A DNA stretch of 64,000 nucleotides from Alphaproteobacteria bacterium. Its GTDB lineage: Bacteria; Pseudomonadota; Alphaproteobacteria; Rhizobiales; Rhizobiaceae. Position 1 is the stretch's first letter. Every line of letters begins with the position of its first letter. Below are positions 18,616-28,685 of this stretch, one piece after another. Made by a program: the position numbers and the translations under genes. The notes below the pieces were generated by a model that was not told the DNA's origin, ran no database searches, and worked only from the letters and a program-made list of their open reading frames with translations. The stretch spans positions 248,001 to 312,000 of the forward strand of contig JAHJHT010000013.1 in the NCBI GenBank assembly GCA_018823835.1, written 5' to 3'.

Positions 18616-20631
18616 ATGTACCAGGCCATCGTCTTTCTCCCCCTTGTCGGGTTCCTGATCGTCGGACTGTTCGGCAACTCGCTCGGCGCCAAGGCGTCCG
18701 AGTACATCACCAGCGGTCTGATGATCGTCGTTGCGGTGCTGTCGTGGATCGCCTTCTTCACCGTCGCCTTCGGCGAGGGCGAAGCCTTTGTCGTGCCGGT
18801 GATGCGCTGGATCGAATCGGGCGGCCTGCAGGCCGACTGGGCATTGAGGATCGACACGCTGACGGTCGTCATGCTGGTCGTCGTCAACACGGTGTCGACG
18901 CTGGTCCACATCTACTCGATCGGCTACATGCACCACGATCCGCACAGGCCGCGCTTCTTCGCCTACCTGTCGCTGTTCACCTTCGCCATGCTGATGCTGG
19001 TGACCTCCGACAACCTGGTGCAGATGTTCTTCGGCTGGGAGGGCGTCGGCCTCGCCTCATACCTGCTGATTGGATTCTGGTACAAGAAGCCGTCGGCCAA
19101 CGCCGCTGCCATCAAGGCCTTCGTGGTCAACCGCGTCGGCGACTTCGGCTTCGCGCTCGGCATCTTCGGTGTCTTCGTGCTGTTCGGCTCGGTCAATCTC
19201 GGCACCATCTTCGCCAATGCGTCGACCTTCCTGCCGGCTGGCGGACATGGCGCGGAGGGCGTGGCTGCCGAAGCAGCCGCCCATGGCGAGGCGGTCCTCA
19301 CCTTCCTCGGCTACGCGCTCGACAAGCAGTCGGCGCTGACGATCGTCTGCCTGCTGCTCCTGATGGGCGCCATGGGCAAGTCGGCGCAGGTGCCGCTGCA
19401 CACCTGGCTGCCCGACGCCATGGAAGGCCCGACGCCGGTTTCGGCGCTGATCCATGCCGCCACCATGGTGACGGCCGGCGTGTTCATGCTGGCGCGCCTG
19501 TCGCCGATTTTCGAACTGTCGCATACGGCACTCACCGTCGTCGTCTGCGTCGGCGCCATCACCGCCTTTTTCGCCGCGACCGTCGGCTTGGTGCAGAACG
19601 ACATCAAGCGCGTCATCGCCTATTCGACCTGCTCGCAGCTCGGCTACATGTTCGTGGCGCTCGGCCTCGGCTTCTACTCGGCGGCGATCTTCCACCTGTT
19701 CACGCATGCCTTCTTCAAGGCGCTCTTGTTCCTCGGTTCCGGCTCGGTGATCCATGCCGTCTCCGACGAGCAGGACATGCGCAAGATGGGCGGCCTGCGA
19801 AAGCTGATCCCCAAGACCTACTGGATGATGATCATCGGCACGCTGGCGCTGACCGGCGTCGGCATTCCGGGCACGATCATCGGCACGGCCGGCTTCTTCT
19901 CCAAGGACGCCATCATCGAAGGCGCCTTCGCCGGTCACAGCACCGTGGCGTTCTACGCCTTCTGGCTGCTGGTGATCGCCGCTGCGTTCACCAGCTTCTA
20001 CTCCTGGCGGCTGATCTTCATGACGTTCCACGGGGCGCCGCGTGCCAGCCACGACGTGATGCACCACGTGCATGAGTCGCCGATGGTGATGCTGGTGCCG
20101 CTGTTCATCCTGGCTGCCGGCGCGCTGTTTGCGGGCGTCGTGTTCCACGAATATTTCGTCGGCGAGCATTATGCGGAGTTCTGGAAGGCGTCGCTGTTCA
20201 CTCTGCCGGACAACCACATTCTGCATGCCATCCACGAGGTGCCGCTGTGGGTGAAGCTGTCGCCCTTCGTCGCCATGGTGCTCGGCTTCCTGGTGGCCTA
20301 CCAGTTCTATATCCGCTCGCCGCAGACGCCGGTGACGCTGGCCTCGCAGCACCGCTTCCTCTACCGGTTCCTGCTCAACAAGTGGTACTTCGATGAGCTC
20401 TACGACATGCTGTTCGTCAATCCGGCCAAGCGGCTGGGCAGCTTCCTGTGGAAGACCGGCGACGGCCGCATCATCGACGGCTTCGGCCCCGACGGCGTCT
20501 CGGCGCGCGTGGTCGACGTGACCAACCGGGTCGTCAAGCTGCAGACCGGTTACCTCTACCACTATGCCTTTGCCATGTTGATCGGCGTTGCCGGCCTCGT
20601 CACCTGGATGATGTTCGGGAGCTCGTTCTAG
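18616..20631 (+). CDS. nuoL: NADH-quinone oxidoreductase subunit L
   Basis: 671-residue antiporter-like proton pump subunit (ND5) at the distal end of the membrane arm. Recognisable parts are [38 protein letters not shown] and the conserved lysine/histidine helices of the proton_antipo_M domain. The C-terminus contains the lateral helix region and a final anchor ([19 protein letters not shown]). Standard length for the family. Confidence 0.97.
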   Translation: MYQAIVFLPLVGFLIVGLFGNSLGAKASEYITSGLMIVVAVLSWIAFFTVAFGEGEAFVVPVMRWIESGGLQADWALRIDTLTVVMLVVVNTVSTLVHIYSIGYMHHDPHRPRFFAYLSLFTFAMLMLVTSDNLVQMFFGWEGVGLASYLLIGFWYKKPSANAAAIKAFVVNRVGDFGFALGIFGVFVLFGSVNLGTIFANASTFLPAGGHGAEGVAAEAAAHGEAVLTFLGYALDKQSALTIVCLLLLMGAMGKSAQVPLHTWLPDAMEGPTPVSALIHAATMVTAGVFMLARLSPIFELSHTALTVVVCVGAITAFFAATVGLVQNDIKRVIAYSTCSQLGYMFVALGLGFYSAAIFHLFTHAFFKALLFLGSGSVIHAVSDEQDMRKMGGLRKLIPKTYWMMIIGTLALTGVGIPGTIIGTAGFFSKDAIIEGAFAGHSTVAFYAFWLLVIAAAFTSFYSWRLIFMTFHGAPRASHDVMHHVHESPMVMLVPLFILAAGALFAGVVFHEYFVGEHYAEFWKASLFTLPDNHILHAIHEVPLWVKLSPFVAMVLGFLVAYQFYIRSPQTPVTLASQHRFLYRFLLNKWYFDELYDMLFVNPAKRLGSFLWKTGDGRIIDGFGPDGVSARVVDVTNRVVKLQTGYLYHYAFAMLIGVAGLVTWMMFGSSF

Positions 20632-20634
20632 ACC

Positions 20635-22140
20635 ATGACCGACTGGCCCATTCTCTCCACGGTCACGTTCCTGCCTCTGGCTGGCGCGTTGTTCATCCTG
20701 CTGATCCGGGAGGACGGCGCGAGCGCCAAGCGCAACATGCGCGCCATCGCATTGTGGACGACGATCCTGACCTTCGTGCTCTCGCTGCTGATCTGGATCG
20801 GCTTCGACAATGCCGATCCCGGATTCCAGATGGTCGAGAAGGCCGACTGGATGGATTCCGGCATCTCCTACCATGTCGGCGTCGACGGCATCTCGATGCT
20901 GTTCGTCATCCTGACGACCTTCCTGATGCCGTTCTGCATCCTGGCGAGCTGGGAATCGATCGACAAGCGCGTGAAGGCCTACATGGTCTCGTTCCTGCTG
21001 CTGGAGACGCTGATGATCGGCGTCTTCACGGCGCTCGACATCGTGCTGTTCTACGTCTTCTTCGAGGGCGGCCTGATCCCGATGTTCATCATCATCGGCG
21101 TGTGGGGCGGCAAGCGGCGCGTCTATGCCTCGTTCAAGTTCTTCCTCTACACGCTGCTCGGCTCGGTGCTGATGCTGCTCGCCATCATGGCGATGTTCTA
21201 CCAGTCCGGCACGACCGACATCCCGACGCTGCTGACGCATGACTTCCCCGCCAACATGCAGACATGGCTGTGGCTCGCCTTCTTTGCCTCCTTCGCGGTG
21301 AAGATGCCGATGTGGCCGGTGCACACCTGGCTTCCCGACGCGCATGTCGAGGCGCCGACGGCCGGTTCGGTCATCCTGGCCGGCATCATGCTGAAGATGG
21401 GCGGTTACGGCCTTCTGCGCTTCTCGCTGCCGATGTTCCCGCTTGCCTCGATCGACCTCGCTCCCCTGGTCTTCGCGCTGTCGGTCATCGCCATCATCTA
21501 CACCTCGCTGGTGGCGCTGATGCAGGAGGACATGAAGAAGCTGATCGCCTATTCGTCGGTCGCCCACATGGGCTACGTGACCATGGGCATCTTCGCCATG
21601 AACCAGGAAGGCGTGCAGGGCGCGATCTTCCAGATGCTGTCGCACGGCCTGGTATCGGGCGCGCTGTTCCTGTGCGTGGGCGTCGTCTACGACCGCATGC
21701 ATACCCGCGAGATCGCGGCCTATGGCGGCCTCGTCAACAACATGCCGAAATACGCGGTCGCCTTCCTGATCTTCACGATGGCCAATGTCGGTCTGCCCGG
21801 CACCAGCGGCTTCATCGGCGAGTTCCTGACGCTGCTCGGCATCTTCCGGGTCAACACCTGGGTGGCGCTGTTCGCGACGACCGGCGTGATCCTGTCGGCG
21901 GCCTACGCGCTGTGGCTCTACCGCAAGGTGGTGTTCGGCGCGCTGACCAAGGAGAGCCTCGAGGGCATGCTCGACCTGTCCGCGCGCGAGAAGCTGATCC
22001 TCTATCCGCTGGTCGTGCTCGTCATCTTCTTCGGCGTCTACCCGGCGCCGATCTTCGACGCGACGGCCACTTCGGTCGAGGCGCTCGTCAACACAATCAG
22101 CATATCGCTCGACGCCGCGCATAGCGCGGTGGCGAATTGA
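20635..22140 (+). CDS. nuoM: NADH-quinone oxidoreductase subunit M
   Basis: 501-residue antiporter-like pump subunit (ND4). The motif [18 protein letters not shown] contains the pump glutamate region, and [19 protein letters not shown] follows. About fourteen hydrophobic helices are present. It lies 3 bp after nuoL and 10 bp before nuoN. Confidence 0.97.
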   Translation: MTDWPILSTVTFLPLAGALFILLIREDGASAKRNMRAIALWTTILTFVLSLLIWIGFDNADPGFQMVEKADWMDSGISYHVGVDGISMLFVILTTFLMPFCILASWESIDKRVKAYMVSFLLLETLMIGVFTALDIVLFYVFFEGGLIPMFIIIGVWGGKRRVYASFKFFLYTLLGSVLMLLAIMAMFYQSGTTDIPTLLTHDFPANMQTWLWLAFFASFAVKMPMWPVHTWLPDAHVEAPTAGSVILAGIMLKMGGYGLLRFSLPMFPLASIDLAPLVFALSVIAIIYTSLVALMQEDMKKLIAYSSVAHMGYVTMGIFAMNQEGVQGAIFQMLSHGLVSGALFLCVGVVYDRMHTREIAAYGGLVNNMPKYAVAFLIFTMANVGLPGTSGFIGEFLTLLGIFRVNTWVALFATTGVILSAAYALWLYRKVVFGALTKESLEGMLDLSAREKLILYPLVVLVIFFGVYPAPIFDATATSVEALVNTISISLDAAHSAVAN

Positions 22141-22150
22141 GGGGCGAACC

Positions 22151-23587
22151 ATGACGCCGGAACTTAGCTCAAGCCTGTCGCTCGCAATGCCGGAGCTGAT
22201 CCTCGTGATCGGCGCCCTGGCCCTGCTGATGATCGGCGTGTTCTCGAGCGCGCGCGCCTACGGCATGATCAACGGGCTGGCTATCGCCATCCTGATCGCC
22301 GCCGGCGGCTGGATGGCGCTGCAGGGCGGCAGCGGCGAGGCCTTCGGTGGTGCGTTCCTCGTCGATCCCTTCGCGCATTTCATGAAGATCCTGGCGCTGA
22401 CCGGCTCGGCCGCGGCGCTGCTGATGTCGGGCGTCTTCGCCAGGGAACTCAACTTCGACAAGTTCGAGTTTCCTGTGCTGGTGCTGCTTTGCACGCTCGG
22501 CATGATGCTGATGATCTCGGCCAACAGCATGATCGCGCTCTATCTCGGGCTCGAGCTGCAGTCGCTGGCCATCTACGTACTTGCCGCCTTCAACCGCGAC
22601 AATCTGCGCTCGTCGGAAGCCGGCCTGAAGTATTTCGTGCTCGGCGCGCTCTCGTCGGGCATGCTGCTCTATGGCATCAGCCTCGTCTATGGCTACACAG
22701 GCAGCGTCGGCTTCGAGCAGATTGCCGCCGCGCTCTCGGGTGCCGAACGCCAGCTCGGCCTTGTCTTCGGCCTTGTCTTCGTGCTGGCCGGACTGGCCTT
22801 CAAGATCTCGGCCGTGCCGTTCCACATGTGGACGCCGGACGTCTACGAGGGTGCGCCGACGCCGGTTACCGCCTTCCTGGCCGCGGCGCCCAAGATGGCG
22901 GCGATGGCACTCATCGTGCGCATCACCATGCAGGCCTTCGAGCCGATCGCCGCCGACTGGCAGCAGATCGTGGTGTTCATCTCGATCGCCTCGATGGTGC
23001 TCGGCTCCTTCGCGGCGATCGGGCAGCAGAACATCAAGCGGCTGATGGCCTATTCGTCGATCGGCCATATGGGCTTCGCCCTTGTCGGTCTTTCCGCCAA
23101 CAGCCAGGACGGCGTGCGCGGCGTCGTCATCTACATGCTGATCTACCTGGTGATGACGCTCGGCACCTTCGCCTGCATTCTGGCGATGCGGCGCAAGGAA
23201 GGCAGCGTCGAACAGATCGGCGATCTCGCCGGCCTGTCGAGCACCAACCCGATCATGGCGACGATCCTGACGATCCTGATGTTCTCGCTGGCCGGCATCC
23301 CGCCGCTCGCCGGCTTCTGGGCCAAGTGGTACGTGTTCCTCGCCGCCATCAATGCCGGGCTCTACGCGCTGGCGGTGATCGGCGTGCTGGCCTCGGTGGT
23401 CGGCGCCTACTACTACCTGCGCATCATCAAGCTCATGTGGTTCGACGAGCCGGCCGGCAGCTTCGTGCCGATGGCGGGCTCGCTGCGGCTGGTGCTCGGC
23501 GTGTCGGGCGCCTTCGTGTTGTTCTACGTCCTGATCATCGGACCTATCGGCACGATGGCAGAAGCCGCGGCAAGGACCTTCTTCTAG
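22151..23587 (+). CDS. nuoN: NADH-quinone oxidoreductase subunit N
   Basis: 478-residue antiporter-like pump subunit (ND2). Supporting segments are [40 protein letters not shown] and [15 protein letters not shown]. It is the last complex I gene; the operon continues without a terminator into birA 3 bp later. Confidence 0.97.
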   Translation: MTPELSSSLSLAMPELILVIGALALLMIGVFSSARAYGMINGLAIAILIAAGGWMALQGGSGEAFGGAFLVDPFAHFMKILALTGSAAALLMSGVFARELNFDKFEFPVLVLLCTLGMMLMISANSMIALYLGLELQSLAIYVLAAFNRDNLRSSEAGLKYFVLGALSSGMLLYGISLVYGYTGSVGFEQIAAALSGAERQLGLVFGLVFVLAGLAFKISAVPFHMWTPDVYEGAPTPVTAFLAAAPKMAAMALIVRITMQAFEPIAADWQQIVVFISIASMVLGSFAAIGQQNIKRLMAYSSIGHMGFALVGLSANSQDGVRGVVIYMLIYLVMTLGTFACILAMRRKEGSVEQIGDLAGLSSTNPIMATILTILMFSLAGIPPLAGFWAKWYVFLAAINAGLYALAVIGVLASVVGAYYYLRIIKLMWFDEPAGSFVPMAGSLRLVLGVSGAFVLFYVLIIGPIGTMAEAAARTFF

Positions 23588-23590
23588 GCG

Positions 23591-24421
23591 ATGGGCTTCG
23601 CGCTGGCTCCGACGGCCCTGTCGGATGGATACCGGCTCGAAGCGCATGAGAGTGTCGGCTCGACCAACGCGCTGGCACTCGACCATGCGCGGGCGGGTGA
23701 TCCCGGAAAGCTCTGGGTGGTTTCCAGCCGTCAGGAAAGCGGGCGTGGCCGGCGCGGCCGGGCCTGGGACACGCCGACCGGGAATCTCGCCGCCACGCTT
23801 CTCGTCGTAGACAGCCACGATCTCCGGCTTGCCGCGACACTCGGCTTCGTCGCCGGGCTGGCGCTGTCGGACGCCCTGAACGCGGTCATTCCCAACGCGC
23901 GGATTTCGGTCGGCGTCGATGGCGGGCAGGGGGGCGGCGCAGGCGCACGCTTCGAGCTGAAATGGCCGAATGACGTGCTGGCCGACGGTTCAAAGCTCGC
24001 CGGGATCCTGCTCGAATCCTCGCTCATCGGCGGCGGGCGCTTCGCGCTGGCGGTCGGCATCGGCGTCAACGTCGTGGCGCATCCCGACGGTGTGCCTTAC
24101 CCGGCAACGTCGCTGAAGGCGCTCGGGGCAAAGGTGGACGCGGAGACGCTGTTTCTGGCGCTGTCCGACGCCTGGACAGACAACAGCCGCGACTGGGACC
24201 GGGGGCAGGGCCTGTCGCGCATCCGCCAGCGCTGGCTTTCTCGCGCGGCAGGACTAGGTTCTGAGGTTGCCGTGCGCGTCGACGGAAATGTCGTGCGCGG
24301 CGTGTTCGAGACGATCGACGAGGACTGCCGCTTCGTCATAAGGGCGAACGGCGGCGACATCGTGAAAATTGCAGCGGGTGACGTGCATTTCGGCGCGGTC
24401 GCATCCGCAGGCGCTGCGTGA
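23591..24421 (+). CDS. birA: Biotin--[acetyl-CoA-carboxylase] ligase (class I, no repressor domain)
   Basis: 276-residue ligase that activates biotin to biotinyl-AMP and attaches it to carboxylase carrier lysines. The N-terminus starts directly in the catalytic domain (ESVGSTNALALDHARAG), with the biotinyl-AMP loop as GRGRRGRAWDTPTGNL and the core FELKWPNDVLADGSKLAGIL. There is no N-terminal winged helix, so unlike E. coli BirA it should not act as a repressor. The C-terminal SH3-like domain (VRGVFETIDEDCRFVI) is present. It is co-transcribed after nuoN, an arrangement that I recall as usual in Rhizobiales. Confidence 0.93.
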   Translation: MGFALAPTALSDGYRLEAHESVGSTNALALDHARAGDPGKLWVVSSRQESGRGRRGRAWDTPTGNLAATLLVVDSHDLRLAATLGFVAGLALSDALNAVIPNARISVGVDGGQGGGAGARFELKWPNDVLADGSKLAGILLESSLIGGGRFALAVGIGVNVVAHPDGVPYPATSLKALGAKVDAETLFLALSDAWTDNSRDWDRGQGLSRIRQRWLSRAAGLGSEVAVRVDGNVVRGVFETIDEDCRFVIRANGGDIVKIAAGDVHFGAVASAGAA

Positions 24422-24444
24422 GGCGCCAGGAAAGGTGAACATCC

Positions 24445-26115
24445 ATGGCTAAATCCAAGGGCGCGGAACTGGTCTTCGTTCCGCTCGGCGGCGTCGGCGA
24501 GATCGGCATGAACTTCGCGCTTTACGGCTACGGGCCGGCCGACAAGCGCGAATGGCTGATCGTCGATGTCGGCGTTACCTTTCCGGACGCAACACTGCCC
24601 GGCGTCGACCTCGTGCTGCCGGACACGCGCTTCATCGAGGAGCAGCTGCCAAATCTGCGCGGCATCGTCATCACGCACGCGCATGAGGACCATTACGGTG
24701 CCTTGCTCGACATCTGGCCGAAGCTCAAGGCGCCGGTGTGGATGACGCCCTTCGCGGCCGGGTTGCTCGAGGCCAAGCGTCAGGGCGAAAGCGGCGCGCC
24801 GAAAATCCCGGTGACTGTCTATCGCGGCGGCGACACGTTCGAGGTCGGCCCCTTCAAGATCGAGGCGATTCCGGTCAGCCACTCGATCCCCGAGCCGATG
24901 TCGCTGGCGATCACCTCGCCGCTCGGCACCGTCGTCCATACCGGCGACTGGAAGCTCGACCCGGCGCCGGAGATCGGCCCGATGACGGACGAGGCGCGCT
25001 TCCGCGCCATCGGCGACGCCGGCGTGCTGGCGCTGATCTGCGATTCCACCAATGCCATGCGCGAAGGCGAATCCCCGTCCGAGCAGGCGGTGGGCGAGGG
25101 CCTGCGCGGCGTCATCCAGAAGGCGGCGGGCCGGGTAGCGATCACCACCTTCTCGTCGAATGTCGGTCGCGTGCGCTCGATCGCCGAGGCGGCACGCGAC
25201 AGCGGCCGCCAGGTGCTGGTGCTCGGCCGCTCGCTGAAGCGCATGATCGGAGTGGCCAGTGAACTCGGCTACATGGAGGGAATTCCACCCTTCATCGCGG
25301 AAGAGGATTACGGCTTCATCCCGCGTGAGAATCTCGTCGTCATCTGCACGGGCAGCCAGGGCGAGGGACGCGCAGCACTTGCCAAGCTGGCGCGCGACGA
25401 GATGAAGTCGGTGGCGCTGTCGCCCGGCGATACGGTCGTGTTTTCCTCGCGGACCATTCCCGGCAACGAAAAGGCGATTCTCGAGATCAAGAACCAGCTG
25501 ATCGACCAGGGCATCAGGATCATCGAGGACAGCGACGCGCTGGTGCACGTGTCGGGCCATCCGCGCCGCAGCGAATTGCGCAAGATGTACGAGTGGACGC
25601 GGCCGCAGATCGGCGTGCCGGTGCATGGCGAGGCGGCGCATCTCGTCGCACAAGGTTCGCTGATGTCGGCATCCGGCATCGGGCAGGTGGCGCAGGTGCG
25701 GGACGGCGACATGCTCCTGCTGGCGCCGGGTGCGGCGGAAATTCTCCGCAAAGTTCCGTTCGGCCGGGTCTACAAGGACGGCCGGCTGATCGGCGACGAC
25801 GAAACGATGGGTATCCGCGACCGCCGCAAGCTGTCCTTTGCCGGGCATGTGGCGGTGAACGTGGTGCTCGACGAGCGCTACGAGCTGGCCGGCGATCCCG
25901 ACATCGTGGCGATCGGCGTCGCGATGGTGAATGCCAAGGGCGACGACATGGAAGACGTGATGCTGGATGCGGCGATTGGCGCATTTGAAAGCATACCCCG
26001 CCAGAGGCGAAAAGACCTCGACCTGGTACAGGAGTCGGTGCGTCGCGCCGTGCGCGGTGCTGCCAACGAAGCCTGGGGCAAGAAGCCGCTGGTGACCGTC
26101 TTCGTGACACGGTAG
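24445..26115 (+). CDS. rnj: Ribonuclease J
   Basis: 556-residue metallo-beta-lactamase/beta-CASP ribonuclease with 5'-3' exo- and endonuclease activity, used in rRNA and mRNA maturation in alphaproteobacteria. The zinc motif H78-x-H80-x-D82-H83 lies in ITHAHEDHYGAL. The later histidine motif appears in IPVSHSIPEPM, and the beta-CASP signatures are CDSTNAMREGESPSE and HVSGHPRRSELRKM. Length matches the family. A good AGGAAAGGTG ribosome site precedes ATG 24445. It follows birA after 23 bp. Confidence 0.95.
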   Translation: MAKSKGAELVFVPLGGVGEIGMNFALYGYGPADKREWLIVDVGVTFPDATLPGVDLVLPDTRFIEEQLPNLRGIVITHAHEDHYGALLDIWPKLKAPVWMTPFAAGLLEAKRQGESGAPKIPVTVYRGGDTFEVGPFKIEAIPVSHSIPEPMSLAITSPLGTVVHTGDWKLDPAPEIGPMTDEARFRAIGDAGVLALICDSTNAMREGESPSEQAVGEGLRGVIQKAAGRVAITTFSSNVGRVRSIAEAARDSGRQVLVLGRSLKRMIGVASELGYMEGIPPFIAEEDYGFIPRENLVVICTGSQGEGRAALAKLARDEMKSVALSPGDTVVFSSRTIPGNEKAILEIKNQLIDQGIRIIEDSDALVHVSGHPRRSELRKMYEWTRPQIGVPVHGEAAHLVAQGSLMSASGIGQVAQVRDGDMLLLAPGAAEILRKVPFGRVYKDGRLIGDDETMGIRDRRKLSFAGHVAVNVVLDERYELAGDPDIVAIGVAMVNAKGDDMEDVMLDAAIGAFESIPRQRRKDLDLVQESVRRAVRGAANEAWGKKPLVTVFVTR

Positions 26116-26117
26116 CA

Positions 26118-26220
26118 GCGAATGGAGAATGGCAGGATGGTGAAGGATAGTGGGCGGAGTCGCCGCGGGCGCGCGGAAACAAGCGCGATCGCGGACCATT
26201 CGCCGTTCACCACTCACCAT
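26118..26220. repeat. Degenerate inverted-repeat element between rnj and mce
   Basis: GCGAATGG (26118-26125) pairs with CCATTCGC (26196-26203), and ATGGTGAA (26137-26144) with the TTCACC...TCACCAT block (26206-26220). The two ends are near-mirror images around a GC-rich centre, filling almost the whole rnj-mce gap. It is probably a decayed short intergenic repeat; no coding function is seen. Confidence 0.45.
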
Positions 26221-26234
26221 GCGCCGGCCATCTG

Positions 26235-26639
26235 ATGCTCGGGCGCCTCAACCACGTCGCCATTGCCGTGCCTGATCTCGAGGCCGCAACGGCGGTCTAT
26301 CGCGACACGCTCGGTGCTGCCGTCAGCGACAGGCAGGCGTTGCCCGAGCATGGCGTGACGGTGGTCTTCGTCGACACCGGCAACAGCAAGATCGAGCTGC
26401 TGGAGCCGCTGGGCGAGGCCTCGCCCATCGCGGCCTTCCTGACCAAGAACCCTGCCGGCGGCGTGCACCATGTCTGCTACGAGGTGGACGACATCCTGGC
26501 TGCCAGGGATCGCCTGGCTGACGCGGGCGCGCGCGTGCTGGGTGACGGAACGCCCAGGATCGGCGCGCATGGCAAGCCGGTGCTTTTCCTGCATCCCAAG
26601 GACTTCATGGGCACGCTGGTCGAACTGGAGCAGAAATGA
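26235..26639 (+). CDS. mce: Methylmalonyl-CoA epimerase
   Basis: 134-residue vicinal-oxygen-chelate enzyme interconverting (2S)- and (2R)-methylmalonyl-CoA, which feeds the B12-dependent mutase of propionate metabolism. The N-terminal LNHVAIAVPDLEAA holds the first metal histidine (H7), GVHHVCYEVDDI holds the central ligands, and the end is PKDFMGTLVELEQK with the catalytic/metal glutamate. Its stop overlaps the start of the DUF1467 gene. The enzyme links this housekeeping block to the B12 genes elsewhere in the window, though no shared regulation is visible. Confidence 0.92.
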   Translation: MLGRLNHVAIAVPDLEAATAVYRDTLGAAVSDRQALPEHGVTVVFVDTGNSKIELLEPLGEASPIAAFLTKNPAGGVHHVCYEVDDILAARDRLADAGARVLGDGTPRIGAHGKPVLFLHPKDFMGTLVELEQK

Positions 26640-26902
26640 ACTGGGTATCGATGACGGCGCTTTTCTTCGTCGTCTGGTGGCTGGTGCTGTTCGCCATCCT
26701 GCCTTTCGGCCTGAAGACGCAGGACGAGGAAGACGACGTGACGCTCGGCACGGTGTCGAGCGCGCCACGCGGGCCGCATGTGGTGCGTGCCATGCTGTGG
26801 ACGACGCTGGTAACGGCGATCCTGATCGGGGTCTTCTACGGCCTGACCAAGGGGCTAGGCTATGGCTTCGACGACATACCGCGGCTGGTGCCCGACCTCT
26901 GA
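26636..26902 (+). CDS. DUF1467 family membrane protein
   Basis: 88 residues with two hydrophobic segments: one at the N-terminus (ALFFVVWWLVLFAILPFG) and one at about residues 52-72. A conserved acidic stretch TQDEEDDV lies between them. This matches the small DUF1467 family found in alphaproteobacteria between mce and proS. No function is established. It overlaps mce by four bases (ATGA). Confidence 0.85.
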   Translation: MNWVSMTALFFVVWWLVLFAILPFGLKTQDEEDDVTLGTVSSAPRGPHVVRAMLWTTLVTAILIGVFYGLTKGLGYGFDDIPRLVPDL

Positions 26903-26954
26903 GCGGACGAGCTCGCGCAACGAGTCACATCGCGGCTGCAAACATCTGATTGCA

Positions 26955-27107
26955 CAAAAAAAATGCAAGGCACGAAGCCTTGCAAAATGAACGCGTCCGA
27001 TCTGTTTTCCGGTAACCGGCGGCAGCGAATTCACGCGCCTAGATCGCATCCTCCCAAGACTTTGACCGCGTAGGAGAGCAAATTGAGCTTCGCTCCCTCG
27101 TTTATCG
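26955..27107 (-). ncRNA. Candidate minus-strand small RNA between DUF1467 and proS
   Basis: A promoter (27114-27141) and an intrinsic terminator (26956-26984), both oriented on the minus strand, bracket about 150 nt that contain no convincing reading frame. The transcript would start near 27107 and end in the U-run near 26956. It includes an internal GGAG...CTCTCC pairing and a GGGAGGATGCG segment that could expose purine-rich loops. It does not look like tmRNA, 4.5S RNA or a closed 6S-type hairpin. The family is not recognised. Confidence 0.55.
26956..26984 (-). terminator. Intrinsic terminator on the minus strand
   Basis: On the minus strand an 8-bp stem TGCAAGGC/GCCTTGCA with a TTCGT loop (26964-26984) is followed directly by eight T residues (26956-26963). 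Its polarity rules out terminating the plus-strand mce-DUF1467 transcript. Confidence 0.85.
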
Positions 27108-27113
27108 CCAGAC

Positions 27114-27141
27114 ATTAGACCAACGCCGCGCGCAATGTCAC
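27114..27141 (-). promoter_or_regulatory. Sigma-70 promoter for the candidate small RNA
   Basis: Minus-strand GTGACA (27136-27141) and TCTAAT (27114-27119) with a 16-bp spacer, each one mismatch from consensus. CGTGAC-N17 also fits the rhizobial -35 form. It lies 130 nt upstream of the terminator and has no open frame behind it. Confidence 0.6.
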
Positions 27142-27356
27142 GCGGAAATTTGTCACATTGGGGGCTTCATTGTGCTGCACTGCACAATTTCTGGACAGCA
27201 GATGCTTGCCAAACGGACAGTCTGAAAATCCCAATCCGGCTCGCTTTTGTGCGGGTTTCCAACCGGCCACGAAATGGCTATGAAGCGCGTGCATGCATCG
27301 CGCATGGCATTGCCGATTCCGGCGCAACATTCTCGACCCCTTCTGACGGATCAATC

Positions 27357-28685
27357 ATGCGGCTCTCGCGCTACTTCCTGCCTATCCTGAAAGAAAATCC
27401 GCGCGAGGCCGAGATCGTTTCTCACCGCCTCATGCTGCGCGCCGGGATGATCCGCCAGCAGGCAGCGGGGAGCTTCTCGTGGCTGCCGCTCGGCAAGCGC
27501 GTGCTCGACAAGGTCTGCCAGATCGTGCGCGAGGAACAGAACCGGGCAGGGGCGCTCGAGATCCTGATGCCGACAATCCAGGGCGCGGATCTGTGGCGCG
27601 AAAGCGGCCGCTATGACGACTACGGCAAGGAGATGCTGCGCATCAAGGACCGACACGACCGCGACATGCTGTTCGGCCCGACCAACGAGGAAATGGTCAC
27701 CGAGATATTCCGCTCCTATGTGCGCTCCTACAAGGACCTGCCGCTCAACCTCTACCACATCCAGTGGAAGTTCCGCGACGAGGTGCGGCCGCGCTTCGGC
27801 GTGATGCGCTCTCGCGAGTTCCTGATGAAGGACGCCTATTCCTTCGATCTCGATTTCGAAGGCGCCAAGGCTGCCTACAACCGCATGTTCGTGTCCTACC
27901 TGCGCACCTTCACGCGGATGGGGCTGAAGGCGATACCGATGCGGGCCGACACCGGGCCGATCGGCGGCGACCTCAGCCACGAGTTCATCATCCTGGCCGA
28001 CACCGGCGAAAGCCAGGTCTATTGCGACCGCGCCTTCCTCGACCTGCCGGTGCCCGGCGAGGACACCGACTTTGCCAACGATGCGGAAATCGGCGGCATC
28101 GTCGACGCCTGGACGACGCCCTATGCGGCGACCGACGAGATGCATGACGAGACGACGTGGGAAACCATTGCCGGCGACGACCGGCTGTCGGCGCGCGGCA
28201 TCGAGGTCGGCCACATCTTCCACTTCGGCGACAAGTACTCCAAGCCGATGGGCGCCAAGGTTACCGGGCCGGACGGCAAGGACCACAGCGTCTCCATGGG
28301 CTCCTACGGCATCGGCCCGTCACGCCTGATCGCGGCGATCATCGAGGCGAGCCACGACGACAACGGCATCATCTGGCCGGAAGCCGTGGCGCCTTTCGAT
28401 GTGGGCCTGATCAACATGAAGGCAGGCGATGCCGAGTGCGACCGCATCTGCGGCGAGCTCGAGGCCGCGCTGACGGCAGCCGGCAAGGACGTGCTCTACG
28501 ACGACACCGACCAGCGGCCGGGCGGCAAGTTCGCCACTGCCGACCTGATCGGCCTGCCTTGGCAGGTCATCATCGGGCCGCGCGGCGCGGCCGCCGGCGA
28601 GGCCGAGATCAAGAACCGCAAGACCGGCGAGCGTGAGACGCTGCCGATCGCGGACGTGGCGAAGCGGTTCGGCAGCACGAAATGA
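27357..28685 (+). CDS. proS: Prolyl-tRNA synthetase (short alphaproteobacterial type)
   Basis: 442-residue class II synthetase charging tRNA-Pro. Motif 2 region: [21 protein letters not shown]. Motif 3: [15 protein letters not shown]. The anticodon-binding domain is at the C-terminus. It lacks the about 180-residue editing insertion of E. coli ProRS, as is normal for alphaproteobacteria. ATG 27357 (MRLSRYFLP) is the family start; the frame is open to 27135 but that part is non-homologous. The stop overlaps the lolC start (ATGA). The 454-bp upstream gap holds the predicted small RNA on the other strand. Confidence 0.96.
   Translation: MRLSRYFLPILKENPREAEIVSHRLMLRAGMIRQQAAGSFSWLPLGKRVLDKVCQIVREEQNRAGALEILMPTIQGADLWRESGRYDDYGKEMLRIKDRHDRDMLFGPTNEEMVTEIFRSYVRSYKDLPLNLYHIQWKFRDEVRPRFGVMRSREFLMKDAYSFDLDFEGAKAAYNRMFVSYLRTFTRMGLKAIPMRADTGPIGGDLSHEFIILADTGESQVYCDRAFLDLPVPGEDTDFANDAEIGGIVDAWTTPYAATDEMHDETTWETIAGDDRLSARGIEVGHIFHFGDKYSKPMGAKVTGPDGKDHSVSMGSYGIGPSRLIAAIIEASHDDNGIIWPEAVAPFDVGLINMKAGDAECDRICGELEAALTAAGKDVLYDDTDQRPGGKFATADLIGLPWQVIIGPRGAAAGEAEIKNRKTGERETLPIADVAKRFGSTK

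Noticed and set aside
19057..22152. 1031-codon minus-strand open frame opposite nuoL/nuoM
   Set aside because: Its His/Arg/Asp/Glu-rich composition is the mirror of GC-rich membrane-protein codons. The plus-strand NuoL and NuoM are unmistakable.
24097..26220. 707-codon minus-strand open frame opposite RNase J
   Set aside because: Shadow frame with no recognisable domain; the plus-strand RNase J motifs are intact.
26855..27354. Two short minus-strand frames in the DUF1467-proS gap
   Set aside because: No ribosome sites or motifs; the predicted promoter and terminator fit a non-coding RNA better.
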